Shown one piece after another: positions 33,227 through 46,321 of a DNA stretch of 64,000 nucleotides. The DNA is from Azolla caroliniana. Lineage: Eukaryota > Polypodiophyta. The translations under genes and the position numbers were made by a program. The notes under the pieces were generated by a model that saw only the letters and a list, made by a program, of their open reading frames with translations, made no database searches and was not told where the DNA came from. Position 1 is the stretch's first letter; every line of letters starts with the position of its first letter. The stretch is from assembly GCA_043228905.1 (NCBI GenBank), contig JBHGNT010000007.1, positions 14,508,001 to 14,572,000 on the forward strand. The letters run 5' to 3'.

Positions 33227-34112
33227 TTGTTGTTTTCCTTTGTCTATCTGTTCGGAACTTGATCTGGACCTAGTTCCCTCCGAATCGGCGCGCTTTTTCC
33301 AGCACGCGCTCTCCCTGTGGCCTTTCTTGCCAAAGTACCAGCATTCCGTGGCGGATTTCCCTTGCCGGTTCTCGTCGCCTCGACTCCCCCTGTTTCCGGA
33401 GGGTCCGGAATTGTAGTCGGCATCACTTCGGTGCCTTCTTCCTTGATCCCGTCGGCTGCGTCCATTGCGTAACGACTCGCCTCGTCCGCCAAAACCACGG
33501 GGCCTATCTCCCTCCATGTACAACATCTTGTTGTTAGCATGCGTGCTTGTCGATGCACCCGCGTGGTTCGCCTCTATAAGGAGCATTGACTGTAAGTCAC
33601 GATGGCGTATTCTCTCGTGTACACACAGTAGTTCGGAGCGCTCTGAACTTCATCGTAAGTCCCCCGAGATAGAGTTGCACCATCTCGCCTTCCTCAACGT
33701 TCACATCAATGTAGGCTAAGGAGTTGCATATATTTTTTATCTTCGAGGTGTAATCAGCCACCGACAAGTCGCGTTGTCGTAGGTTGCTCAGCTCCTACCG
33801 GAGTTGAAGCTTCCTAGCTGTAGTGCTTGCGGCGAAAATCTTCCTCAGATTTCCCCAAGCATCCTTCGGTGTTTTCGCCTCCCGAATGTAACTTAAGAGC
33901 TGTTCGCCCACACAAGACGCGAAGCAGTACAGTACTCTGCTCGCCGACTATTCCCAAATCGGGAAGTCTTTGTGTGTCGACTCGGGTGCCGTGTCATTTG
34001 CTCTCTCGACATAGCTGCAGTAATCATGTCTGAGCAGGTACTGGTGCATCTTGTAAGACCAAGACGTGTAGTTGTTTCTGTCGAGCTTCTTTGTTGGAAG
34101 CGAGCTAGCCAT
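33227..34112 (-). pseudogene. Copia A gag
   Basis: From ATG 34112: MASSLPTKKLDRNNYTSWSY (UBN2-type gag), later KDAWGNLRKIFAASTTARKL, an RG-rich stretch (GRGESLRNGRSRRDQGRRHR) and the zinc knuckle CWYFGKKGHRESACWKK at about 33285-33335. Stops at about 33945 and 33800 and frame changes break it. It is continued by the A pol on the other side of Copia C. Confidence 0.78.
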
Positions 34113-34209
34113 GCCTCTACCCATCGGTTTTGCCTATTCTTCTTGGTCGGTTTTTTTCTTTCAAGTTATGTCGGTCGCAGAGGTTCTCAACCCTCGCGCT
34201 CTAATACCA

Positions 34210-34631
34210 TGTAAAGGATTATGTGCGGAAGCAATAGAAAACCAAACACACAAAAAATACGCAAGTTTAATGGAGAGCTTGAGTATACATAGTACGCGGG
34301 AGAGACAGAGAGAGAACACACAGAAAAATCAATTCAAAGAAATTAACTCTGTAGTTACATCGTGCTCAGTGAGCACCTTTTATACAAGCCATGGCAATAG
34401 GCTGACACAAGTACTGACAGTACTTGACTGCTCATAAATGAGCCTCTACACTTACTCCCAAAACTATTCCTTACGAGGAATATCTCTCTAACGGCCTTTC
34501 GGTTTACACACCGATATGGCCTCTCGTTACACACCGGTTTGTGTATCCATTTTACGCATCGGTCTGGCCTAATTGATCCGGTTCTCGGTTTGCACAGCCG
34601 ATCCGGCCAATGTTGAGCTTGTATGTCAACA
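34210..34631 (-). repeat. 5' LTR of Copia A
   Basis: 422 bp. On the minus strand it begins TGTTGACATACAAGC and ends ATCCTTTACA, followed by ATGGTATTAGAGCGCGAGGG, the Met-tRNA primer site. Confidence 0.83.
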
Positions 34632-34890
34632 TTCTTCTTTTTTAACCTTTGATCTATTATTATACCTCTTATTGATCTTCTTATAATCATGAATCTTTCG
34701 ATATTTTCAAATGTGACATTGGTTTCCTCGCTGGTCTAAGAACCCAGTAGTCCCAATCAAGCGAAGCACGCACGCACGCGCATCTTCGCGACATCATTTG
34801 TTGAACCCAGCGTGAAGAGCGGCAAGGGAGGATGAAGATGAACGAAGAATATCTGATGGAGGCAATGTCAAAGATGATGATGGAATTTTC

Positions 34891-35389
34891 TGTTGGAAAA
34901 TCGGTCCCTCTGGATGGGACCCGGTGAGAACGGAAGAGAAGACATATTTGTAAATATGTTTTGAGTAAGCTTATTGAGGCTATATTTGTAAATAGCCCTA
35001 ACTCCATATAAGTATAAATAAGACTTAGGGCAATCACTTTGTGTGTCGTTGTGGTTGTCATAGTGTTGTATGTGTCCATAACTATTGTATAGAGAGAGAG
35101 TAGCTACGAGCACTTTCTATTGTAACCGCCGTTTGGCGAAGATCACGAGCACGAGGTCGTTGCCTCTGTGCTTTCACTTTGTATTTCCTCTCATATAGTG
35201 ATAGTTGGGAGTCTGTGGATTCTCGTACTTTTCCCTATTAGGGTTTTTGATCTAAACATCATGTGTACTCTCTATTGTTTGTGTGTGTACATGCGTTCAC
35301 TCCCTACTTCCAATTTCTGTGTTTGATTCTCATTGAAGTGATTCTAGACTCGGTTGTGGCCGAGCAATATTCCGCGTCGTTACTCATCA
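34891..35389 (+). repeat. 5' LTR of Copia D
   Basis: 499 bp, TGTTGGAAAATCGG to TACTCATCA. It is shorter than the 3' LTR because it has a single CCGGTGAGAACGGAAGA unit where the 3' LTR has several. Confidence 0.85.
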
Positions 35390-35418
35390 AACTGGTATCA
35401 GAGCGAACAACACAGGAA

Positions 35419-35890
35419 ATGGAAGAATCGTTCGGCGGCATGTTCAAGCTCACCAGCTCCAACTACTCAGTGTGGAAGTCAAAGATGAGGGATATGTTGG
35501 TGATTAAAGATATTTGGTTGCTATTTTAGTTCGGGGACAAGAGACCATAGTGTGGGAGGTGATGCACATGAAGACGACGACATACATACGGTGTTTCATC
35601 GACATGAGCCTGTACAACAACTTTAATGAAGAGAGAAAGGCTCATGAACTCTAGGAGAAGATCGGCATCATGTTCCAGAATAAGAATGTTGTTAATCGGG
35701 TTTTGGTATTATGGAGGGTGGTGAGGCTTCAGTACCATGACGACTCTAGTATGGCGGAGCACATGAATACCTTCCAGGGGCTGACACATCGTTGAAAGTA
35801 CCTCTCGCCGACGAGATACTCGCATTGTTCCTGCTCGGTTCCCTCCTGGATAGGTGGGAGACGTTAGTTGTTAGGTTTGACAACGCCGGG
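35419..35890 (+). pseudogene. Copia D gag, 5' part
   Basis: Begins MEESFGGMFKLTSSNYSVWK, matching the B gag, and stops at TAG 35527. Later frames show TTYIRCFIDMSLYNNF and SSMAEHMNTFQGLTH. It is cut by G1 at 35895. Confidence 0.75.
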
Positions 35891-35894
35891 CCGG

Positions 35895-36172
35895 TGTCAC
35901 GGACGTAGACAGGGGCAAGGACAAGTAGGCGAGCTCAATATTAAGAAAGAGAGAAAGATAGATATACAGATAGAGAGGAGCATAAACAAGAGAACAAGAG
36001 AGAGAGAGGGGGGGGGTAGACAAAAGAGCGAGAACTAAATTATGCTTCCGTAACTTGTGTTATTCACCTTGATTGTAATCAAGCTTCACCGAAGTATTTA
36101 TACAAGAATGGGGTGGTATGCATGTAAGCTAGGAAACATCTAGAGAATGCATGGAAACTTCTAGAGAATGCA
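35895..36172 (-). repeat. 3' LTR of Gypsy G1
   Basis: 278 bp with a GA-rich run (AGAGAGAGAGG then eight G) near 36000-36016. AGGAGGATTGGGTGG just inside, on the minus strand, is the likely polypurine tract. Confidence 0.65.
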
Positions 36173-36289
36173 TGTCCACCCAATCCTCCTGTTGGTAGCT
36201 CATGGTACACCCAAGGTATTGTTCGAGGATTTGGTTGACTCACTCCGTTTGTCCATCAGTTTGCATTCGGGACTTCTGTGAACTTGTCC

Positions 36290-38895
36290 TTAGTTTGAGG
36301 ATTTGGTTGACTTGCTCCGTTTGTCCATCAGTTTGAGGATGGTATGCTGAGGACAAGTTGACAGAAGTCCTGAATGTTTGTAGAAGTCGTCACCAAAAGT
36401 GGGAAATGAACTGAGAACCTTAATCAGAGGTGATATGCTCGGGTAAGCCATGTAATCGAGCAACAATTTTAAGAAAAAGATCAGTAGTCTCTTCCCCAGA
36501 AATGGTTTTGGAACATGAAAACCATCGATAATGACTAGCACCGTGTCATGTCCACCAATTAGAGGGAGGTCGGTGATAAAGTCCATGGATAGAGAGATGG
36601 AATGGGGAGTGGGTGGAGAAGACCATATGGCTGATGGTGAGGCATTTTGGACCGAGCACATACATCACATGTCTTGATAAATTCCTTCACAAATTTTCAT
36701 AACCCCAAAGTGGCCGGCAAGAGGATCATCATGACAGTTTTGTAGAACCCGTGTACAACATGATCCTTCAGGAACGTACAAAAGATGAGTACAATATAGT
36801 AACCCATCCCAGGTTGTAAATTGGTTGAGATATGAGCTTTTCATGTCCGGAGATGGGTCATTAATGCGGCCCATGATTTCTTTGGTGAGTGGGTCTGACA
36901 CGATTGTCGTGGCGATCTTGTTGACCAAAGAATCATCATGCAACATGCAAGTGGCGAACATCTGAAGTTGATCGGGTCGCAACAAACAATGGGATTGTTG
37001 TGAATATGCATCATCTCCTGGGCGCAATGCAAAATCAGGTCGCCGAGAGAGGGCATCAACTTTCCCATGTTGAACTACGGGTCGAAACAAGATCTCAAAG
37101 TCGTAGTCGGTGAGAAAAGATGACCATCGGGCTTGCCTCCGATTCAATGTACGACTAGTGGTGAAGTAAATTAGATTTTTGTGGCCGGTCAGCACTTGGA
37201 TGCGATGTTGGACCCCAGCCAAGTAGGGTCGCCATTCGATGAAGGTAGATATGATTGCTACCAACTCCTTGTCGTAGACTGGATAATTGATTTCCAGGGC
37301 GGTAAACTTCCGAGAGTAGAAGGCCACAGGACATAGTGTGCCCTCGTCGTTTGGTTGGGATAGGACAACTCCAATGGCAAAGTTGGAGGCATCGGTTTTG
37401 ACTTGGAAGGGCCTTCTAGGGTCAGGGTGAACCAACACTGGGTCTGTGAGAAAAGCTGCCTTGAGGGCATCAAAAGCACGTTGCACCGCAGAGGTCCAAA
37501 GAAATGGAGTATCTTTTCTTGTAAGGATGATTAGAGGTTGTACTAAAGATGAAAAACCATTGATAAATCGTCGATAGAAATTTGCAAAACCAACAAATGA
37601 TTGTACCTCTTTCAACCGAGTAGGGATAGGCCAATTGGTGATTGCCGCTACCTTGCGTGCATCCATTGTGATCTTAGAGGGTGAAATCATGTAGCCGAGA
37701 AATTCGATAGAGGTCCGATCGAATTCACATTTCTCACTTTTGGCGTAAAGTCCATGTTCCTGAAGTATGGATAGGACCAATCGGATGTGTCGGTTGTGCT
37801 CCTCTATGTTGGAAGAAAAAACTAAAATGTCATCAAGATGGATCACCACAAAGTGATCGAGATACTCCCGAAATATATTGTTCATCATGTGTTGAAAGAC
37901 CCTAGGGGCGTTGGTGAGACCAAAGGCATCACCTTGTACTCGAAATTTCCATAGCGTGTTCGGAAGGCCATTTTCCACTCGTCTCTTGGCTTGATACGCA
38001 CCAGATTGTAGGCTCCCCGAAGGTCGATTTTGGAGAAGATACGCCCGGTTCGAAGTCAGTCAAGAAGTGTTGGAATTAAAGGCACGGGGTGACGATTACA
38101 TATTGTAATTTTGTTGAGACCCTGATAATCCACGCATAGGCGTAAGGAGCCATCCTTCTTCTTAACAAATAAGATTGGGGCTCTAGCTGGTGATTTGGAG
38201 GGTTGAATGAAGCCCTTGGCGATGTTTTCATCCAAATATGTGCGAAGGGCCTCAAGTTCAAGTTTAGATAGCCCATAGATGGGTCCAAATGGTAGGTGTG
38301 TGCCATCTTGGAGTTCAATTGGGCAATTATAAGGGCGATGTGCTGACAACCGGTCTGCATTTTGCTTTTCGAACACATCCAAAAAATCGCTATATCTTGC
38401 GGGCAAACTGGTGACAGGAGTAGGGACGTCCTGTGACACAACGGGCACGGAAGTGGCCACGCTAGAATCGGCCCCAACGGAATCGGAAACGTCAGAGATT
38501 GAGTTGAAATTAGAAGAATGTGCACCCAAGTTGAAAGCAGCCCCCACACAAGTAACAATGTTTGTGGAAAGGGCCCGTGCTGGTCTTTTTGGAAAAGTGA
38601 TGGAGTAGTTACACCAATCCACCATCGGATTGTGTGTTTCCAACCAGGAGAGCCCTAAATAAATGGAATGACGAGGGGTTTCAATGAGGTAGAATGTGAA
38701 TACCTCCTAGTGGGACCCAACTTGAAATACCAACGGGATAGTGGCTTCGGTAACCCCCCGTAAAGAGAGAACCCGTCCGTCGATAGCTTCAACGGATATG
38801 GGTTGTGTTGTGCGGCCAGTTGGGATTTTATGTGCTCAGACAAACGTGATATTGATGAAACAAGTAGATGCACTAGAATCGAGCAAGGCATGATA
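36290..38895 (-). pseudogene. Gypsy G1 protease-RT-RNase H and partial integrase
   Basis: On the minus strand: a protease fragment (LDSSASTCFINI, DSG changed to DSS); RT with [40 protein letters not shown] and VIHLDDILVFSSN (LDD box); RNase H (QVKTDASNFAIGVVLSQPND; HKNLIYFTTSRTLNRRQARW); then an integrase piece (LAGHFGVMKICEGIYQDM; SISLSMDFITDLPLIGGHDT). The rest of the integrase and any chromodomain are missing. Stops at about 38055 and 36664. The RT type recalls chromovirus Tekay. Confidence 0.8.
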
Positions 38896-39400
38896 TTTTA
38901 TTGAAATAGACCCAAAACAAAGACTTACTTGCAAAGTGAAACCTCATGCTGGCATGTCTGAATTGTAGGAGCATGAAGAAGTAGGGCAACGGAAAGTGTC
39001 CATGGCATGACTCCTACTGCAAGCCGGACTTGCTCATTTTCCTATTGTCCAGAAACCTCCGCAAGACATGCATGGGTCATTTTCTTGTTGTCAAGAAACC
39101 CCTACAAGACGTGCACGGTGGGATTGATGGCGAGGGCTTCGCATCGGGCAGTGGCGGATGACATAGCCAGGGGTACCACAATAGAGGCAGAGGCCATTGT
39201 CACGTCAATGTTTCCATTGCGCATCGGTTAATGGTTGGAACCGAGCATGGTCGATCTCCATTGGGGTATGGGGATGGACCTCCATCGGCGTATGAGCACT
39301 ATTGGTAGAAGGCAGTCGTGACGTGCTTGGCGAAACTGATATATACGGTTGTGTCAGTGTAGCATTGCGAGAGGAAGATGGAAAACCATGGGTCCCCCAT

Positions 39401-40508
39401 TGTCGTGAAGATTTTCGGCAATGGTGTGAAAATCACATAAAACGTACGAAATCGAGTGTGATTCATATAAAACAATAATAGTGAAGATTCTAATTTTAAG
39501 CAAGTTTAATATCTTAGTACAAAAAGATGGAGGTCTTGAAGAGCTTTCGGATGCACTTTACTCCATAAGAAACGAACATCTAAGTGTCAACTTATGTAGG
39601 TAGGAAGTTTGCAAAGACAAAGAGAAAAAATAAAATCGTGAGATATCCCACATATACAGGATAAATAAGGATCTCACCATATATAAGGTGGAGCAAAAGC
39701 TATTATCTTTTTGTCTATGTGTGGAGCATAGAGAGTTCAAGGTGACTTGAACTAAGCTATTGGATGAATGGATGTGGCCTGGCTACTTGCAAAGGTTTTG
39801 GCCAACCAAAACCGGACCGGCGACGAAGCCGTGGCAATGGGATGGTAACTGACATCCGGCGACGGAACTGAGATCCGGCATCTGGCGACCGACGGCTAGA
39901 TGGATAAATAAATAAATAAATATTTATATATATATAAAAGGAAGGAAAGTAAGGATTTGAACCTTGCACCTCCAAGTTGAGAGTCAATAGGCTTACCACT
40001 AAACCAACACATTTTCTTGAAATTATATTTTTATCATTGTAACTTTACATGTAAATTCTCATACATGAGAGCTAAAATGAGTGACATGGTTATCATGCAC
40101 CACATGTAGTACATGAGCGCCAAATGGCAAACATGCATTTTATGCATGTCTTGTACCCTCAAATGCATGAGGGCATCTATAAAAGAGGGGAGGAAAAAGA
40201 TGAAAGGGCTAATGTAAAATTTTGGGATGATCAAATAAGAAACTTGTAACCCTATTGTTGATGTATCTTGTCTCTCAAATCTAAAGTTAAAAGTTCGATC
40301 TTATCTCTCTCACTCTCTATCTCTTTCTCGTCATATCAATCTCTCTCAACCTAAAGTCAAGCGTTTAAATCTCATATTAATCTCAATCTTTCTCAATCTA
40401 TCTTAAAAACCTTTCTCGCTAAAGCTCGTGCAAACTTCGAATCCTTACGGTCCAGGACCCCGGTGGTTCCACCTCACGATCCGCACATAGTGACGAATCT
40501 TCACGACA
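39401..40508 (+). repeat. 5' LTR of Gypsy G2
   Basis: 1108 bp. It contains a minus-strand tRNA-like module at 39950-40008 (A-box-like GGTTTAGTGGTAAG, B box GGTTCAAATCC), TATAAAAG-like boxes near 39931 and 40172, and pyrimidine-rich TCTCTCAA repeats before the 3' end. Confidence 0.9.
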
Positions 40509-40599
40509 TAATTAAGTGGTGAACCCCACGTGAAAGAGGCGGTAGGAATGATCAAGTTAAGGATTGACTGAAACTTGGAGATGGCATCCTGAAGCAATC

Positions 40600-41525
40600 A
40601 AGCGGGAGAATTCGAAAGGATGATGATAATCGTCGAACAAATGATGAGATCTCGAGACAACGATGGGAGCGTGGATAAGGCTGTCGACCATGTCGTTGAG
40701 TTCAAGGGTTAATTTGACGGAAGGAACATTACGAAGTTCCTTGATGCATATATAAGGGAGATGAATTAGAGGGACATGTCTGAAGCGCGTCAAATCACAA
40801 GTTTCAAGAGAGTGGTCACCAACAACATCCAAAGGCACGTCATCGAGTTTCAAGAAGGGAAGACAACATGGTCGGAGTTCGAGAAAGTGATATTAGCGAA
40901 GTTCGCGATGGAAGATTTGTTGAGGATGATTCGACATGCCTTGATCAAGTGAATAGAAAAGAAGAATAAGAAGATCAGTGCCTTGAGGGTGTACTACGAA
41001 TTCATCCAAATGTTTCATCATCTCCCCGCCACAGACCAAGTGCTACTTGAGGAGGACAAAACTTTGTACTTCCTAAAGGCTGTGGATATAAAGGATAGAC
41101 GAGAACTGGGTACTCTCCTCGAAGATGATACCCAAGCGAACGAGCTTGTGGCGGATTGGGTTGTGGTGAAGCGAGCATGCAATAGGCTCGACAAGCGTTG
41201 TCAGTGGGTTGATGACACCGACTTGGCGGGATCGACTGTTGCAGAGAAAACAAGACAACCAAAAGTAGCTGAGCCGCCCAAACAAAGTAGCCCAGAAGAA
41301 AGGAAGATTGATGACGACATCATCGAAGAGCTAGCAAAGAAGTTCGAGATGTTCACGCTAACCAACATGAATCATCGGGGGCCCAAAGGAAAAGAACCCT
41401 TTAGATTTGTGTGGTGCAATAGCATGGACCACATGAGAAGGGATTGCGTGAGCCTTCGAGAGGTGATTCGACAAAATATCGTATACATAGATGACAACAT
41501 GATTTGCTCGACTGAAACTCAATGA
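40600..41525 (+). pseudogene. Gypsy G2 gag
   Basis: Recognised by VVTNNIQRHVIEFQEGKTTW, then LRVYYEFIQMFHHLPATDQV and ELVADWVVVKRACNRLDKRC, the usual plant Gypsy gag pattern. A CCHC-like VWCNSMDHMRRDC lies at about 41410-41450. A TGA at about 40950 where TGG is expected splits it. Confidence 0.72.
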
Positions 41526-41534
41526 CCCCTACAG

Positions 41535-44500
41535 GTGAATTTCGGAAGAGGGGGAATGAAGAAATCTATGGAAGATGTTGAGGCAACTCATGTGGATGTG
41601 ATGCACTATGCTGCAATGACCGAAATAAGAGTCGGGAAAGACAAAAATGAAGCTACGAAAGTGGGAGCAAAGTTTTGGTCTTCCGTTCTCGAGTATGAGA
41701 AGATGGGGAAGGTCACAACGAATGAGGTAGAGCTTGCGGACCGAAGCGTGCAAAGTATAATCGGGTGGTCGGATCCAGTGGATGACAACACCATACTCGC
41801 GGAAGTGATGTGCGACAATCACGAGGTGTTCGTCGAAGAAAAGAGAAAAAGAATAGAAGAGCAAGGCCCATAAAAAAGACATGAAACAAGGAACGCGAAA
41901 AAGAAAGAAGATGCAGAAACAAGTTGATCTTTACAAGTGGAGGAAGGAGACGCTAGCCGAAAAGTGGAGTCGAGCAAACGAGTCGAAGGAATGGCTCGGC
42001 CCGGGAAGATTGGTGTTGAAGACCCCGCTCGAAAGACAAGGACTATGCCTACCTATAAGCTAAGGTCGGACATAGAGTAGACGACAGACCTAAAGAAGAT
42101 TCTGGAGGAACACATTCTTGATAGCCACGTGACTTTGTCCTTGAGGGAACTACTCGGCATTACGATTGTGGACCTTGTAAAGCGACAAAGGCAACAATCG
42201 GACGAAGAAGAAGAGAAGCGACTAAAAGCGAAAGCAAATGCCATAACGATGGCAAGAGATAAAGTCAATGAAGAAATGGTGGAGAACCACTATACTCGAC
42301 CTCATTGGGCACGAGCGACAACGGAGATGCCGGTGAAGATCGGGGAGAAGAAAGAAATTGTGGTGGCCTTGATCGACCACGGCTCGCAGATCTACCTCAT
42401 GTCAGCCGACTTTTACAAAAAAGGAAGATGGCCAACCAATACAAATCACGGATGGAAGATTCACACGGCAACAAAGACTATGGAGGAATTGTACGGAGCT
42501 TGACCCAATGTTAAAGTCACGATTGGGGATGTGGAGATGGATCAATACTTATTCGTGAAAGAATTGGCATCGCATCCTGTCATCCTAGGACAACCGTATA
42601 TCACATCATCTCGGATGGAAACCAAAGTGTTCGACAATGGTGCAGCATTTGCTTGAATAAAGAGTCTTGCCAACCAAAGATCTGTTCAATTTGTAACGGT
42701 GCGAGCTAATCATGAAAGAAATCGAGATAGTTTGGAGGCGAATCCTCAAATTTTTAGAACGAACTATTGGAGCATGGTGCACAAATAGTCCGAGCAATCA
42801 CAAGTCCCCACACGAAAGTAGAGAGCGCGGATTGCGAGGAGAAGGAACATGTGTCACACCTAGTGGCACATGTGAACTAGTACTACCCGACAAGAAGGAC
42901 AAGAGTCATATACAATAATTTCAGAAGATGCTGAAAAAAGAAAACATAATAGAAGAAGAAGAGCTCGTGATTCATATTATGGAAGAAGCCTCATTTAACG
43001 ACACCATCAGCCAAATCGAGGACGTCGTGGACTTGAGCTATCTTCATGAACAACACGTGATTTCGGTTAACTCCGTCAACATGTACGCTATCATCGATGA
43101 ATACTATCGTGGCATCTTGATGGAGGAAGCTGAAGTCACCACAAAATATAAAACGGTGGATAAGAAGATCAAGCCAGTTGCGGGTCCGCTACCGGAAGAT
43201 AGCTCGCAAAAGATGAAGGAAGTTGCTAATGATCCAAGCTTAAGGGATCCAAAGACAATAGGTCATGTCTTCACCGAAGAGACAAAAAGGAAGCTGCGAG
43301 TTGGAAAGGAGGATTTCCTACTCCCTAAAGAGGAGCGAAAGTTTCGTGAAATGATTGAAAGGCATGGGAAAGCCTTCGCATTCTCTCCCCAAGAAATCGG
43401 ATGTGCCGACCCAAAGATTATAGAGCCGATGGTGATCTTCACGGTGCCGCATGTGCCTTGGAATTTGAAACCGATACTAGTTCCAAGAGCGCACCTTCTG
43501 AAGCTGATCGAGCTCTTAAAGCAGAAAGTGAATATGGGTATTCTAGAACCATCAAATGCTCCTTACTCTAGTAGGTGGTTCATGGTGCCAAAGAAGAATG
43601 GATCATTGCGATTCATCCAAGATCTTCAACCCGTCAACAAGGTAACGATTCAAAATGCTGGAATAGGTTCAAGCGTGGATGAATTTGCCAAGGTGTTTGT
43701 GGGCCGGTCCATCTACTCCATTAGTGATCTCTATTACGGATATGAACAATTCCAATTGCCGATCGACAGTCGTGACATTACAACCATGAGGACTTTAATC
43801 GGGCTCGTGCGGATGTGTACCTTACCTCAAGGTGCGACAAACTCGGTGGCTCATATGGGGAATGCCATGAACAAGGTCTTGAAGAATTGCATCCCGGACA
43901 TCACGATGCCATTCTTGGATGATATTCCAATAAAAGGATGTTCGGATGAAGAGAAGAATGAATCAAAAGATAAGGAAGGGTGTAGAAAGTTCGTCGCAGA
44001 TTATATGAAAGATTGTGAGAATGTGCTTCAAAGGCTCGAAGACGCGAATTTGACATTTTTGGGAGCGAAATCCACATTCGGGAAACTAGAGATCTTGGTG
44101 GTAGGTCACTTATGTGGAGCATACGGCCGGAAGCCTTTGCCATCAAAGGTGAACGTGATCTAGGACATGAAAGAAGAATGTGTAAACCAAACAAAGGCTC
44201 GAAGGTTCCTTGGAGCATGCACATTTTACCATATATGGATTCCACACTATGCTCATGTCGCCGAGCCATTATATGGATTGCTAAAGAAAAGAGTGAAGTA
44301 CGAATGGCGTGACGAGCACACGAACACGATGCGAAGATTGAAGAAACTACTTCTTGAAGCTCTAGAACTAAGAAAGGCCGACTATACCGAAGGAAAGCCG
44401 ATTTATGTGATTGTAGATACGAGCCCAACCAGAATCGGGTGGTTCATCAACCAAGAAGGAGAAGATAATGCGCGGTATGCCATCCGGCTCGGACAAAAGT

Positions 44501-46290
44501 TTCTCAGCGAACGACAACAAAGATACACCCAAGTCAAGCGGGAACTTTGGGGTATTGTGTCGGCAGTGAAGACGGACAAAGATTACCTGATCGGGTCGGA
44601 AGTGATAATAGAGACAGATTGTCTCCCAATCCTCGGAATGATATTGGGATGTGCGACCCCAGATTTAGCTATGCTAAGGTGGATCGCCTATATCAAGTCT
44701 TTTAGCCCAGAGATCCGCCATATTCAAGGCAAGAAGAACGCCATGGCTAATATGCTGTCAAGGGCAAGATTTGAAAGTGAAAGTGACATGGTTTTGGAAG
44801 ATGAAGATGTCACCCTCGACTTCTTCAAGATGGCTCGATTATCAGCGGAAGACACAGACACGCTAACCGTCCACGCTTTCAACAAGGATGAGTACGAAGG
44901 AGGGTGGTTACTGATTGGCCGATTCTTAAGAACAATGACGACGGATGCTTCGTTGACAAAGGAGGAGGCTCTACAAATCCGGAAGAAAGCTTATTGATAC
45001 TTCCTGAAGGGAGTCTTCAATTGGCGACACCCAAAAAGAAGGACGGGAATACCACGTCGAGTGGTGGTGAAGAAAGAAGAGCAAGTGACGCTGATGACTG
45101 AATTCCACAAGAGTGCTTGTGTAGGTCATAGAGGAACGTGGGCGACGTTCGAGAAGTTGAAGGAAAAGTATTGGTGGCCAAGCATGTACAAAGATGTACT
45201 CCATTTCGTGTCCACATGCGAAACTTGCCAGGTACATTCCAACATATGTCATTGTGATGAGCTACGACTGATATACCTGCTCACATACACTTCAAATGGA
45301 TGGTTGATCTGGTCTCGATGCCAATATGAGTGGGACAAATGAAGTAGTTAGTGCTGGAAAGAGAAGACTTGACAAATCAAGTGGAAGGGCGAGCCTTGAC
45401 AAATAAGACGACGACAGCTGTTTGCAAATTTCTACTTGAAGAGGTTGTCTGCCGATACGGATGTGTGAAGAAGATAGTTGCCAACCGAGGGGAGTTGGAT
45501 GCACACGAAGCAACGAAGCAACGAAGCTTTTCAAACGACTAGGTGTGAAGCTCACTCTCACAACTACCTACAATCCAGAAGCGAATGGGAAGATCGAGCG
45601 AGGGCATGAACCCATCGTCAAAGCCATCGTACGATCATGCAACGGTCGAGTCGGGAATTGGCCACGACTATTGCCCTATGCCTTGTGGGCCGACAAAACG
45701 ACACATAGCTCGGTGACAGGGTATATGCCAACTAAGCTTATGTATGGACAAAAGCAGATAATGCCCATCAAAAGGACGATCGCCTCATGGGTAGCGATAC
45801 CATGGGAGACCGAGATGAGCCGAGAAGAATTATTAGCGGCACGGATAAGGCAACTTGAAAGGAGACTTGAAGATCTAGAACATGCGTGAAAAATGATGGA
45901 GGCAGCCCGAGTGAAGAACAAAATTCGGTTCGACAAGACGCATCGACTGTGTCCCAAGAAGATCGAAGAAGGAGATTGGGTATTGCTCTACAACAGCAGC
46001 CTTGACAATCAACATAGTACAACAAGAAAATTCGCAAGAAGATGGTTTGGACTATATCTGGTGATAAGTGCCAACGACAATGGCACATACCACCTTGCGG
46101 AGCTATATGGATCAAGGTTGGCCATACCCATTGCGGGAAAAAGAGTAAAGGTTTTCAGGAAAAGAGAAGACGAGGATCCTGACCTCGATCACCTCAACGA
46201 TGAAGATACTACGACGGATGTGAATGAGGACGTGGAGGATTCTGATTCATCACCCTTGTTGAAAACTCACATTCTCTCTTCTTGGTGTGT
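41535..46290 (+). pseudogene. Gypsy G2 pol: protease, RT, RNase H, integrase
   Basis: Protease VALIDHGSQIYLMSADFY (about 42365). RT from about 43430 with SSRWFMVPKKNGSLRFIQDL and MPFLDDIPIKG. RNase H from 44167 (RQQRYTQVKRELWGIVSAVK; IETDCLPILGMI). Integrase zinc finger GHRGTWATFEKLKEKYWWPS with CETCQ, and core VANRGELDAHEA and NPEANGKIERGHEPIVKAI, where the second Asp appears as Asn. A tail with WFGLYLVISANDNGTYHLAE. Stops at about 42502, 44163, 44997 and 45889 fall where CAG or CGA is expected. Confidence 0.8.
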
Positions 46291-46321
46291 ATCGCAGGAC
46301 GTGCGGTTTGGTGGGGGTGGA

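Larger units (their letters stand above)
16231..34631 (-). mobile_element. Copia element A (about 9 kb of its own sequence, host of F, B and C)
   Basis: LTRs at 16231-18073 (3', interrupted by F) and 34210-34631 (5') are flanked by the exact duplication TTCTT (16226-16230 and 34632-34636). The order on the minus strand is gag (33227-34112), protease, integrase and partial RT (25413-27745), then a non-coding 3' part (18074-18575). The rest of RT and RNase H are missing. Copia B and Copia C and the LTR relic F are nested inside. Confidence 0.82.
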
